Positions 15,713 through 23,907 of a stretch of DNA of 45,041 nt are shown piece after piece. Under the pieces are notes generated by a model, which was given only the letters and a program-made list of their open reading frames with translations, had not been told where the DNA came from and searched no databases. The stretch lies in the IMG/VR virus record IMGVR_UViG_3300032893_000096, positions 1-45,041 of that record. One strand, 5' to 3'. Within the stretch, counting starts at the first letter, position 1. Each line of letters starts with the position of its first letter. The translations under genes were made by a program, and so were the position numbers. This stretch comes from a virus.

Positions 15713-16066
15713 GACGCCTAAGGCAACGATGTCCGCGGCGTTTAGTTTTGCGAGTAAGAGTTCGTTGTATTTGATTGGGTCGCCTTCGATTTGGAATTCG
15801 GTTTTTAGGAGTTCATCGAAGGCATCGTCGAAAGCGGCACGATTGGGTAAATCATAAGTGCCGTCTTGTTTTAGGATACCGTGTTGTCTAAGTAGTTTTT
15901 TCTGGACATCGGTACACGCGGCATCGGCATCGGCGATTGTTTTGTAGACTTTCACGATACGCAAAAGGGTTGGGACCGATTTGATTTCAGTACACTCGAC
16001 GACTTTACGAATAGCTTTCATGAAGTCAGGGTTACGAAGGTCTCGATAAGTGAGAGTCAGGGACAC
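15698..16066 (-). CDS. DUF1617-like hypothetical protein on reverse strand
   Basis: 122 aa, GTG start at 16066 with AAAGGAG 7-9 nt upstream on the minus strand. Helical, with KKLLRQHGILKQDGTYDLP and a later TEFQIEGDPIKY; the helical layout and final acidic region resemble DUF1617-type phage proteins. It is a lone reverse-strand gene inside a 28-kb forward structural block, so it probably has its own promoter in 16067-16148 and is a late insertion (moron). Function unknown. Confidence 0.6.
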   Translation of the reverse strand: MSLTLTYRDLRNPDFMKAIRKVVECTEIKSVPTLLRIVKVYKTIADADAACTDVQKKLLRQHGILKQDGTYDLPNRAAFDDAFDELLKTEFQIEGDPIKYNELLLAKLNAADIVALGVLITV

Positions 16067-16148
16067 TTGAGGCTCCTTTACTTTGTTCTGTTATGTATGT
16101 AAATTTGGCTTTGAAACATTACAACAGAAAATCTGAAAGGTCTATACG
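16067..16148. promoter_or_regulatory. Divergent control region with inverted repeat
   Basis: An 82-nt gap between divergent genes. TTCTGTT (16086-16092) and AACAGAA (16123-16129) form a 7-bp inverted repeat with a 30-nt spacer, a plausible operator or stem. SDs for both flanking genes lie at its edges. No clear -35/-10 pair can be assigned. Confidence 0.3.
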
Positions 16149-16886
16149 TTGGCACTAGGCTTGGCACAAACTGCGACTGCTGTAGGTACAAATGCTCCGG
16201 CAAGCTTCTTAGCTACTGGCGGCACTGGTCCTTACACTTATGCGGTTTTACCGGGCGGTCCCGGCGGAACGATTGACCCGAGCACAGGGGCTTATCGAGC
16301 ACCCGCGTTGGTGTCCTCAGACCCGACAATGCTTTACGATACTATTCAAGTTACTGACTCTTTAGCGGCTACCGCTACGGCTCAGATTTTAGTTGGTACG
16401 CCGCTTTTACTGCTTTGCGAAATTATTCAGCAAGAAATGGGATTAACCCCGGACCGAATCAAACTTTGGGACCAAAAGTTGTTCCAACCTACTGATTCGG
16501 ACCTATACATTGCTGTAGCCATGCCCTCACCAAGACCGTTTGGAAACTCTAGGACGCAATCTAGCGATGGCGTGACTGTAACCCAGTCTGTTAACATGTA
16601 TGCCAGCGTTGACATCGACATTATTTCAAGAGGACCCGCGGCGCGCGACCGCAAAGAAGAGGTTATCCTTGCGTTAAATAGTACCTATGCTCAACAGCAA
16701 ATGAATGCGAACAGTTTTAACGTCGGTACGTTATCGACGGCATTTGTGAACTTAAATGATTTAGACGGAGCGGCGATACCCTATCGTTATCGAATCTCCG
16801 TTGGAATGCAGTACGCGGTGACAAAGGTTAAACCGACACCGTATTACGATAGTAACTTTACACCTACGGTTTATGTAAACTCTTAA
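16149..16886 (+). CDS. Tail terminator-like protein with N-terminal Ig-like domain
   Basis: 245 aa, TTG start after GAAAGG. Residues 1-80 are an Ig-like/cadherin-type module (ATGGTGPYTYAVLPGGPGGT, then IDPSTGAYRAP) that is also found at the C-terminus of the baseplate J-like protein. Residues 88-230 look like a tail terminator: a helix LLLLCEIIQQEM, then VNMYASVDIDIISRGPAARDRKEEVILAL. Tail terminators cap the tube and sheath and join the head. The gene directly precedes the sheath, as expected. Confidence 0.6.
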   Translation: MALGLAQTATAVGTNAPASFLATGGTGPYTYAVLPGGPGGTIDPSTGAYRAPALVSSDPTMLYDTIQVTDSLAATATAQILVGTPLLLLCEIIQQEMGLTPDRIKLWDQKLFQPTDSDLYIAVAMPSPRPFGNSRTQSSDGVTVTQSVNMYASVDIDIISRGPAARDRKEEVILALNSTYAQQQMNANSFNVGTLSTAFVNLNDLDGAAIPYRYRISVGMQYAVTKVKPTPYYDSNFTPTVYVNS

Positions 16887-16902
16887 GAAAGGGAGTTCAG
16901 TC

Positions 16903-18036
16903 GTGACAAATCAACTTCAGATTACAAACTTTATCGACATCTCGGTAAGTCAAGCGCAAGCAGGTATCAGCGCGTACAATACGAGTAATCTCGGATTGTT
17001 CTCTTCTGAAACTCCCGGTATGAGCTTTGGTACCGATGGTTTCAAAATCTACCTAGAACCGACTGAAGTTGGCATTGACTTCGGTACAAGCAGCGTGACC
17101 TACAAACAGGCTAACGCAGTGTTCTCGCAACAGCCAAACATCCTAGCCGGTGGCGGGTACTTGGTTGTTATCCTGCTACAATCGAGTGAAACCTTGGATG
17201 CGGCGATTACCCGCACTGTTGATACGGTTCAATATTTCGGCGCTATGGCTACAGACATCCAAAGCCAAGCCGACATGCTAGCTGCTGCAGCCGTGTTGCA
17301 ACCTTTGAACAAAATCGGATTCTTTGTTCAACGAGACCCGGCATCCGTAGAAGTTGGCGGTTCTTTGGACCTCTTACGCACCGGAGATTTTACTCATGGT
17401 CGCGGGCTCTACTATGGCTCGTCTGACGACTTGTCGGCTCTTGTTATGCAAGCAGCTTACGCTGGTCGCGCTTTGAGTGTTAACTTCTCTGGTTCAAACA
17501 CCACGTTTACGATGCACCTCAAAGACTTGTCAGGCGTACAGCCAGATCCTTCGATTACCCAAACGATTCTAAACAAAGCGATTGCTGCAGGTGCCGACAC
17601 CTATGCGAGCTACCAAGGTGTGCCGAAAGTTTACTGTTCGGGTGCGAATTCCTTTTACGACCAAGTTTATAACTTGCAGTGGTTTGTCGGAGCCTTGCAA
17701 GTGGCAGGGTTTAACTTTCTTGCACAAAGCGCCACCAAAATCCCGCAAACTGAAGATGGTATGCTCGGGCTTAAGGGCGCTTACCGCGCTGTTTGTGAAC
17801 AAGGCGTAAGTAACCAATACATCGCGCCAGGATCTTGGACTTCTCCTACCACGTTCGGGAACCAAGCAGCCTTGCTGCAAAACGTCGCTCAACGTGGCTA
17901 TTACATCTACTCGGCACCAATTGCGACCCAGTTGCAAGTTGACCGCGCGGCTCGTAAAGCTCCGTTGATTCAGATTGCAGTTAAAGAAGCGGGAGCGATT
18001 CAAAGCTCGTTCGTAATCGTAAGCGTAAACGCATAA
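16903..18036 (+). CDS. Contractile tail sheath protein (DUF3383-like)
   Basis: 377 aa, GTG start, SD AAAGGGAG. N-terminal FIDISVSQAQAGISAYNTSN and the later GFFVQRDPASVEVGG and YNLQWFVGALQVAGFNFLAQ segments fit DUF3383 sheath proteins; it ends in a beta-strand region (APLIQIAVKEAGAIQSSFVIV) that would link to neighbouring sheath subunits. Its presence shows a contractile tail. It is followed by the tube protein, the usual order. Confidence 0.85.
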   Translation: MTNQLQITNFIDISVSQAQAGISAYNTSNLGLFSSETPGMSFGTDGFKIYLEPTEVGIDFGTSSVTYKQANAVFSQQPNILAGGGYLVVILLQSSETLDAAITRTVDTVQYFGAMATDIQSQADMLAAAAVLQPLNKIGFFVQRDPASVEVGGSLDLLRTGDFTHGRGLYYGSSDDLSALVMQAAYAGRALSVNFSGSNTTFTMHLKDLSGVQPDPSITQTILNKAIAAGADTYASYQGVPKVYCSGANSFYDQVYNLQWFVGALQVAGFNFLAQSATKIPQTEDGMLGLKGAYRAVCEQGVSNQYIAPGSWTSPTTFGNQAALLQNVAQRGYYIYSAPIATQLQVDRAARKAPLIQIAVKEAGAIQSSFVIVSVNA

Positions 18037-18058
18037 CTTTTAGAAAGGACGACATAAC

Positions 18059-18514
18059 ATGACAACGGTAGCACTATCCGGCGCTGATACACTCACTCTG
18101 AATAACCGGGTGTTCTCAGACTTTGCCGACGCGACCTATGCCGAATTGACGTTTCCAAACGACATTGCAAGCGTCAAGACCGGTAAAAACGGGAACTCGA
18201 TTTACGGCTTCAACGAAAGCGGTAAACAGTGCGAGCTTAAGCTTCGCTTGGTTCGCGCTTCGGGAGACGACAAGTTTCTAAACGGTCTGCTTGCCGCTCA
18301 ACAAAACAACTTCGCCGGGACCACTCTTATGATTGGTCAATTCGTGAAGTCGATTGGTGACGGTCAAGGCAACATCACAAGCGACACTTATGTAATGAGT
18401 GGCGGTGTGTTCACTAAGCAAGTCGAAGGAAAATCGAATGCTGAGGGTGATACGGACCAATCGGTTGCGATGTACACGATTAAATTCAGCAATGCTCCGA
18501 GGGCGATTACCTAA
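18059..18514 (+). CDS. Tail tube protein
   Basis: 151 aa, SD GAAAGGA. Beta-rich, starting MTTVALSGADTLTLNNRVFS; the segments FADATYAELTFPNDIASVKTG and YTIKFSNAPRAI are typical of the small tube proteins following DUF3383 sheaths (DUF3277-like). It should stack in rings inside the sheath. Its stop overlaps the next start by 1 nt. Confidence 0.8.
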   Translation: MTTVALSGADTLTLNNRVFSDFADATYAELTFPNDIASVKTGKNGNSIYGFNESGKQCELKLRLVRASGDDKFLNGLLAAQQNNFAGTTLMIGQFVKSIGDGQGNITSDTYVMSGGVFTKQVEGKSNAEGDTDQSVAMYTIKFSNAPRAIT

Positions 18515-18903
18515 TGCGTGAAGTACAGTTACCAAGTGGCGCGACTCTTAAAATTACGCCTGCAGATTTTGCGGTTGCGAAAGCTCTTTTTCAAGCAGTT
18601 TCAAGTGAGCTTCGCACCGTAAGAGGGAACGGCATTGACGACATCCTAAAGGATATTTTCTGTGTCGGCGTCTCCTCGTCACGAATCGAATCGTGTCTGT
18701 GGGAGTGTTTTAAGAAATGCATGTACAACGGCGGAGCCGGTGACTTAAAAATAACAGCAGACACGTTTGAGCCTGTCGAGCGTCGTGTAGATTACATCAC
18801 GGTGTGTATGGAGGTCGCGAAGGAGAACATAACCCCTTTCGTGAAGAGCCTCTATGCCGAGTTATCGGGGTTCCGCACGATGCTCGAAAACGTCCAGTTA
18901 TAG
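18514..18903 (+). CDS. Tail assembly chaperone (G-like frame)
   Basis: 129 aa, ATG overlapping the tube stop. Helical protein with cysteines (ESCLWECFKKCMYN). Between tube and tape measure genes phages encode chaperones that coat the tape measure during tail assembly. The frame-0 product ends at 18903, but a slippery heptamer at 18834-18840 would let some ribosomes enter the -1 frame after Phe109 and make a 185-aa fusion. Confidence 0.75.
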   Translation: MREVQLPSGATLKITPADFAVAKALFQAVSSELRTVRGNGIDDILKDIFCVGVSSSRIESCLWECFKKCMYNGGAGDLKITADTFEPVERRVDYITVCMEVAKENITPFVKSLYAELSGFRTMLENVQL

Positions 18904-19070
18904 AGGCTGAAGACGACGTACTGTTAGTTTATCTCCGGCTCTGCAAGTCAGGATACGCACGCTCGGTTGAAGAGGCGGCGACCCTTGACGCTCGTACAGT
19001 GATACAGGCACTTCACTACGAAGATTTCTGTGCAAATTACGAGTTTACTTATGCGGAGTTGAACAAGTGA
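18804..19070 (+). CDS. Tail assembly chaperone frameshift extension (T-like frame)
   Basis: Open from 18804 in the -1 frame relative to the upstream chaperone; the first possible start (GTG 18804) has no SD, so translation is probably by -1 frameshifting at 18834-18840. Entering at 18840, it adds 76 residues: REEPLCRVIGVPHDAR, then DDVLLVYLRLCKSGYARSVE and a helical end. The fusion is a lambda GT-like chaperone. It overlaps the tape measure start by 4 nt. Confidence 0.75.
   Translation: MYGGREGEHNPFREEPLCRVIGVPHDARKRPVIEAEDDVLLVYLRLCKSGYARSVEEAATLDARTVIQALHYEDFCANYEFTYAELNK
18834..18840 (+). promoter_or_regulatory. Programmed -1 frameshift site CCCTTTC
   Basis: In frame 0 the codons are ACC CCT TTC, so the heptamer reads C CCT TTC, an X XXY YYZ slippery sequence. 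Slipping back one base pairs the tRNAs with CCC and TTT. The overlap of the two frames (18804-18903) brackets it exactly, and the position before the tape measure gene is the classic site for this event. Confidence 0.75.
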
Positions 19071-20440
19071 ACATAGCTGAACTAGTCTTAAACCTTGGCG
19101 TAAAAGGCACTGATAAAACTACCAGTGCCCTGGGCGGCGTGCAGAAGAGTCTTAAAGACACTTCGAGCATGGCTCTTGAAACGAAAGTCGCCCTGGTTGG
19201 CGCTCTTTACGCGCTTGAGCGTTTGTTCTCGGCTTCAGGGCAGCGCGGTACTGACCTCGAAAACTTCAACGCTGTAACCGGCGTTTCAATCCAAAGACTT
19301 CAACAATACCAGTACGCTGGCCGTCAGGTTGGGGCTACAAACGAGGAAATCGAAAGCTCGTTTAAATCCCTGCAAGCGGCGATGGCAGACGTTGGTATGA
19401 ATCAAGGCGCCCCTTCGGGTATGGCTCACGTTGCCGATGTTCTTGGTATCGATATCAGCGAAGACGATATCAAGGAATTTGCTAAGAAGCCTGAAAAACT
19501 GTTTCAGATTCTGCAGCAGTATGCCCAAAAAGAAACCGATATCGGCCTAAGAAATCGAACGTTAAAAACGTTTGCCGGGATTACCGACACGATTATTGCC
19601 GGTATGACTAAGGGCGTCTTTAACGAACAGGTCTTTTCTAGGGCACCAACTTACAGCAATAAAGAAGTTAAGAACCTAAACGACGCTAATATCGAGTGGA
19701 AAAACCTGCAGACGAAAATCGAAATGCAGGTCGGCAGGTTTAACGCTGCCCACGGTAAGGAACTAGTCGAAGGTATCTCGCATATTGCTGACGAAGTTTT
19801 TAGGCTAGCCGATGCCTTTAGGGTATTCGCGGAAAAGATAGGTCTATTCGATACGATTCTGCCAAAGGTCGTTCAAGGATGGACTGCTATTATTTCTCTT
19901 ATGACGTCATTCGTTGAAAAGGTAACTCAGAAATCTATCGGCGAGGTACTTAAGGATTTTGCCCTCGATACTAAGCAGTATATTACGGGGTCTAGCGAAG
20001 CACAGGATGCTGCCGATAAGAAGTTAGCAGATACGTTAAGGCAGCGTGCAGCTAAAGGATTGCCCCTACCCCAAGGGGTTGATAAATCCGAAGCTGCAAG
20101 AGTTCTTTTGAAATATCCTGATGAGAAAGCAAAATCCCCGCTTGCAACTGTAGGGCAGGCATTTACTGCAAATATACCGCCGTCGCCGGTCGCTGCAAAG
20201 ACGCCTGTTTCGCCGGTAGCCCCCGTAGCAAAAGTAATACCGATACTATCCCCTACGAAGGTAGCAGCCCCGGCAAAGCTCCCACAGGTTCAAGTAAATA
20301 ATTCGACAGGGGCTGAAGTAAACATCGAACAAAACTTTAACTACCAGCACGACGGCAGGGATTCTAAGCAGGTAGCAAAAGATGTCAAAAAGGCGGCGAA
20401 CGAAGCCTATAGGCAATTACCGCAAGGTCAGGTGAAATAA
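19067..20440 (+). CDS. Tail tape measure protein (short)
   Basis: 457 aa, GTG start. N-terminal coiled coil (NLGVKGTDKTTSALGGVQKS), a helical centre with hydrophobic stretches (IISLMTSFVEKV), a long Pro/Ala linker at about residues 365-415, and a C-terminal helical tail. It sets tail length and may help eject DNA. Using the usual 0.15 nm per residue, a tail of about 70 nm is expected, short for a myovirus. Identification rests on position after the frameshifted chaperones and on composition. Confidence 0.75.
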   Translation: MNIAELVLNLGVKGTDKTTSALGGVQKSLKDTSSMALETKVALVGALYALERLFSASGQRGTDLENFNAVTGVSIQRLQQYQYAGRQVGATNEEIESSFKSLQAAMADVGMNQGAPSGMAHVADVLGIDISEDDIKEFAKKPEKLFQILQQYAQKETDIGLRNRTLKTFAGITDTIIAGMTKGVFNEQVFSRAPTYSNKEVKNLNDANIEWKNLQTKIEMQVGRFNAAHGKELVEGISHIADEVFRLADAFRVFAEKIGLFDTILPKVVQGWTAIISLMTSFVEKVTQKSIGEVLKDFALDTKQYITGSSEAQDAADKKLADTLRQRAAKGLPLPQGVDKSEAARVLLKYPDEKAKSPLATVGQAFTANIPPSPVAAKTPVSPVAPVAKVIPILSPTKVAAPAKLPQVQVNNSTGAEVNIEQNFNYQHDGRDSKQVAKDVKKAANEAYRQLPQGQVK

Positions 20441-21330
20441 TGGCAATTAATCTCTCAGCACTAGCCCCGGTCACAACTGCGGCGTCTGCTCTCACGGGAC
20501 TCGTGATGGTAACGCCGCAATCAGTCGTAGGTTACGCGCCGCAAAACCCGGCTGACTCTGACGGTTCGGTATCTATCGACCAATCAGCGCCAGCAATTTT
20601 ATTCAACTACGAAGGCGAGCAAAGCGTAAACCTGCAAAGTGACATCACAGACCACTACGTTGAAGACAACACGGCGGTCCAAGACCAAATCGCACTAAAG
20701 CCGGTTATCATAAACACGAACGGTTTTATTGGTGAACTAAACAACGTTCCACCCGTAGGACTTCAGACGCTTAAGACCGCTGCCGATAAGTTGACGGTAG
20801 TTGGTGCTTATGCTCCGCAACTCTCAGTGACCGCGCAACTTGCCTATAACGAAGCATTTCTGGCCTATCAATCAGCCACCAACTTGGTGAATGCTGGGGT
20901 TTCGGCTTGGTCTTCTGTAAGCAATGCAATCAGCGGTCAAAACGGTAACGCCGTAATCGACGAAGAGGGCGACTTAATCCCTGGTAGCGTGCAGAATCAA
21001 CAGCAGAAATACTTTCAACAGTTTTATGGCTACTGGGTAAACCGAACACTTTTTACAGTGCAGACACCTTGGGCTGTTTTTCAGAACATGGCGATTCAAA
21101 ACCTAAGAGCGTTGCAAGACGCTGAGACGAACGTAATCACGGACTTTGAAGTAAGCTTTAAGCAAATCCGAAATGCGTTCACGGCTTTCAGCGGTATTCC
21201 AACGTCGTTTGCTGGTCGCTCAGCAACCCAAGCAGCTTCAGTTACTAACCAAGGTATTTCGCAAGGAACGCCCACGGCAACAACGCCCGCTACGGCGACG
21301 GCGACTACGTTGTCAGGAGGTGCGTCTTGA
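20440..21330 (+). CDS. Dit-like baseplate/tail protein
   Basis: 296 aa, overlapping the tape measure stop by 1 nt. After a variable N-terminus it contains LFNYEGEQSVNLQSDITDHY, then VEDNTAVQDQIALKPVIINT, a pattern of Dit-like phage tail proteins that form the ring joining tube and baseplate. The centre has helical segments (KYFQQFYGYWVNRTLF); the last 40 residues are Thr/Ala-rich and low complexity. Likely an inner baseplate protein. Confidence 0.65.
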   Translation: MAINLSALAPVTTAASALTGLVMVTPQSVVGYAPQNPADSDGSVSIDQSAPAILFNYEGEQSVNLQSDITDHYVEDNTAVQDQIALKPVIINTNGFIGELNNVPPVGLQTLKTAADKLTVVGAYAPQLSVTAQLAYNEAFLAYQSATNLVNAGVSAWSSVSNAISGQNGNAVIDEEGDLIPGSVQNQQQKYFQQFYGYWVNRTLFTVQTPWAVFQNMAIQNLRALQDAETNVITDFEVSFKQIRNAFTAFSGIPTSFAGRSATQAASVTNQGISQGTPTATTPATATATTLSGGAS

Positions 21331-21674
21331 ACCTAATAACCCAAGTGTCCTCTAATGCCCTGCAACAACAGACGATGGTACTAGACGATGGTACCTCTTT
21401 TACTTACACGCTTTACTTTGTGCCGATGCAACAGGGCTGGTTTTTCACTGAGATAACCTACGGTGATAGTTTCACACTTAGAAACATCCGGGTTACAAAC
21501 AGTGTCAACATGCTTAACCAATGGCGAAATATAATCCCTTTTGGGATTGGTTGCATTTCGACGGCAAATCGCGAACCAAGTTTGCAACAAGACTTTTCTT
21601 CGGGTGCATCGAAACTTTATTTGCTTACGCAGCTAGAATGCCAGCAATACGCGGAGATTTTAGCTAGTGATTAA
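21327..21674 (+). CDS. Baseplate plug-like protein
   Basis: 115 aa, TTG start with AGGAGG 6 nt upstream, so the non-ATG start is secure. Beta-rich: DGTSFTYTLYFVPMQQGWFF, ending in KLYLLTQLECQQYAEIL. This size, place and pattern resemble the plug protein of the cyanophage Pam3 baseplate (gp18-like). It overlaps the hub gene by 8 nt. Confidence 0.6.
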   Translation: MNLITQVSSNALQQQTMVLDDGTSFTYTLYFVPMQQGWFFTEITYGDSFTLRNIRVTNSVNMLNQWRNIIPFGIGCISTANREPSLQQDFSSGASKLYLLTQLECQQYAEILASD

Positions 21675-22581
21675 GTTCAACAGAAATTACTCGCTTAGGG
21701 TAGAGGTGGATAAGTCAAACAGCTTTTTGACTATCGCACCTCCTTTTACTCTTGAGTTCGACATTACGCGAAACACGCTAACGTCTGCGAACGTGTGCCA
21801 GCTTCGTATCTATAACCTTGCGGAAATCAACCGAAACCAGATTCGCCATAACATCTACGACTACGGTAACTACAAGCGAATCGACTTCAAAGCAGGCTAC
21901 GGTACAAACCTTGCGACAGTGTTTCACGGCAACATCTCTCAAGCCTACTCGACTCGCGAAGGTACAAATTTCGTTACTACGATTGAATGCTACGACGGTG
22001 GCTTTGGTTATGTGAACGGCGAGGTAAACTTGCAGTTCTCGGCTGGTACGCCGTTTAAGACAGTAATCACTGCAATCGCCGCTACCCTACAATCAAAGGG
22101 CGTAACGATTGGCGCGATAGGCGACTACCCAGGTATCCTAACTCGCGGCAATACCTACACCGGCAATACCATGTCCATTCTAAACGAATTGACCGGTGGC
22201 GGCGTATTTATCGACAACGGCAAACTCTACGCACTCGGCACCAACGAATATGTGGCGAGTTTGTCTAGTGTTGGTGTGATTAGTTCGCAGTCTGGGCTTC
22301 TTGGGACCCCGATACTAGAAAAAGATATTGTTCGTTTTGACATGCTATTTGAGCCGGGGCTAAACGTTGGGCACAAAGTAAGACTCGATAGCAGTACTGC
22401 TCAGAATTTCTTCGCTACAACTGCCGGGGTTACAAAGAACATTGGACCTGGATTTAACGGTGAGTACAAAATTGTATCGGTAAAACATCGCGGCATGATT
22501 TCAGCAGCGGTGTGTGGGAGCGCCATAACTACTGGCTCGTTCTTTTTTAGCAAACTTTTGAAGGGTGTAACTGGAACGTGA
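21667..22581 (+). CDS. Baseplate hub protein (gp27-like)
   Basis: 304 aa, GTG start. N-terminal beta domain with PPFTLEFDITRNTLTSANVC and QLRIYNLAEINRNQIRH (typical 'a.i.IyNL' of phage hub proteins), followed by YKRIDFKAGYG and IECYDGGFGY. The C-terminus has a KIVSVKHRGMISAAVCG strand. The hub carries the spike encoded next and connects to the tube. Confidence 0.8.
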   Translation: MIKFNRNYSLRVEVDKSNSFLTIAPPFTLEFDITRNTLTSANVCQLRIYNLAEINRNQIRHNIYDYGNYKRIDFKAGYGTNLATVFHGNISQAYSTREGTNFVTTIECYDGGFGYVNGEVNLQFSAGTPFKTVITAIAATLQSKGVTIGAIGDYPGILTRGNTYTGNTMSILNELTGGGVFIDNGKLYALGTNEYVASLSSVGVISSQSGLLGTPILEKDIVRFDMLFEPGLNVGHKVRLDSSTAQNFFATTAGVTKNIGPGFNGEYKIVSVKHRGMISAAVCGSAITTGSFFFSKLLKGVTGT

Positions 22582-23303
22582 CGACACCACAACAAAATTT
22601 AAATCCCAACGAGGTAGAACTTAAAGACCTCCTAAGCTTATTTGAGAAGAACCTTCTTTTAAAGTTCAACTGCCATCACATTGCCCAAATTCAGGATTTC
22701 AACCCGGCACAACAAACGGCTTCGGCAACTATCAATTACAAAAAATCGTTTTCACTCCCAAACTCCATGGGCGTCTACACTGAGCAACTAGTCGACTACC
22801 CTTTGCTCGTGAACTGTCCAGTTATTTTCCTTGGCGGCGGTGATGGCTGTTTAACTTTTCCAGTGCAAACGGGTGACGACTGCCTTGTGCTTTTTAACGA
22901 TAGGGACATTGACAACTGGTTTTCTGGCAGTATTACGAGCGCACCAAGAACGGGGCGTCTACACGCTTTTCCGGATGCAATCATTATTGTCGGTCTTAGG
23001 ATGCTCCGCGAAGTAATCCCAAGCTTTAGCACCGATTCGGTAGAGCTACGGAATTTCCTCGGTACGACTAAAATCTCCATGAAAATGGACGGCTCCCAGG
23101 TGTCTATAAAAGTTGGCCCGTTGATGACTTTTATTTTAAAGCAGGACGGTACGGTAAGTATCACCAACGAGTCCGGGCAAGACTTACTTCAAACCCTAGC
23201 CAACCTCTTTGCCGCAATCCCGGCTCTAACCGTCCTAGGGGTTTTACCCGTAATGCCGCCTACCTACGCAACTGACTTAGCAGTTTTGGAGACGTATGTA
23301 TGA
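22578..23303 (+). CDS. Baseplate spike protein (gp138/gpV-like)
   Basis: 241 aa, GTG start, 4-nt overlap. Residues 35-115 form an OB-fold-like domain typical of Gp138-N spikes: IAQIQDFNPAQQTASATINY, then GGGDGCLTFPVQTGDDCLVLF and WFSGS. The C-terminal part (TKISMKMDGSQVSIKVG, QDGTVSITN) has short repeated strands like a trimeric beta-helix needle. It pierces the outer membrane during sheath contraction. Confidence 0.8.
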   Translation: MTTPQQNLNPNEVELKDLLSLFEKNLLLKFNCHHIAQIQDFNPAQQTASATINYKKSFSLPNSMGVYTEQLVDYPLLVNCPVIFLGGGDGCLTFPVQTGDDCLVLFNDRDIDNWFSGSITSAPRTGRLHAFPDAIIIVGLRMLREVIPSFSTDSVELRNFLGTTKISMKMDGSQVSIKVGPLMTFILKQDGTVSITNESGQDLLQTLANLFAAIPALTVLGVLPVMPPTYATDLAVLETYV

Positions 23304-23533
23304 GTGGAGGTCTAAACAACGGGACGGCAAACGCTCTTGGCGCGGCAATAGCCGCGGCTTTAAACCCGTCTCAACCTGATACGGCACACTGGCAAACTAT
23401 CTGCCAGCAATTTTATCAGGCTCTTTTAACTGACATTGTAATTACGATTTTATCCGGAACGATTGTAACCACTGGCGGTCCGACTACACAAACTGGACCC
23501 GCGGTACCCGTTCCGATTAGCCCTAACCCGTAA
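23300..23533 (+). CDS. Small protein following spike
   Basis: 77 aa, ATG overlapping the spike stop by 4 nt. An N-terminal Gly/Asn/Ala-rich helix (GTANALGAAIAAALNPSQPD), a helix with QQFYQALLTDIVITIL, and a C-terminal TTGGPTTQTGPAVPVPISPNP strand-like tail. Its position suggests a spike tip or accessory baseplate protein, but I see no PAAR motif. Confidence 0.6.
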   Translation: MSGGLNNGTANALGAAIAAALNPSQPDTAHWQTICQQFYQALLTDIVITILSGTIVTTGGPTTQTGPAVPVPISPNP

Positions 23534-23541
23534 GGTGAACC

Positions 23542-23907
23542 ATGGCTATAGCTAGAGCAGTAGACCAAAATAACGATTGGCAATTTGGTAAAGGCAAGAA
23601 CGACTACGTTAAGAATAACGACGAAGTTGCCCAAAACATAAGTACACGCCTAGGGATGTTCCTAGGCGATTGCTTTTTCGATCAAGGGGCTGGTATCGCT
23701 TGGTTTAACGCCTTGGGTGCTAAGGACCAGATACCCTTGAACCTTTTTATCAATTCCATTATTCTCAACACACCAAACGTAACAGGCATTCTGCAAACGC
23801 AAGTGAGACTAGACGCGAACCGTAACTTAACGGTGCGTTACAAAGTCCAGACCACTTACTCAGTTGCTTCGGGTACGTTTCAGTACAACTTGAATGGAGT
23901 CGCGTAA
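23542..23907 (+). CDS. Baseplate wedge protein gp25-like
   Basis: 121 aa. The segment WQFGKGKNDYVKNNDEVAQN followed by ISTRLGMFLGDCFFDQGAG matches the gp25/GPW lysozyme-like wedge family, which nucleates sheath assembly. It overlaps the J-like gene by 1 nt, the normal arrangement. Confidence 0.82.
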   Translation: MAIARAVDQNNDWQFGKGKNDYVKNNDEVAQNISTRLGMFLGDCFFDQGAGIAWFNALGAKDQIPLNLFINSIILNTPNVTGILQTQVRLDANRNLTVRYKVQTTYSVASGTFQYNLNGVA

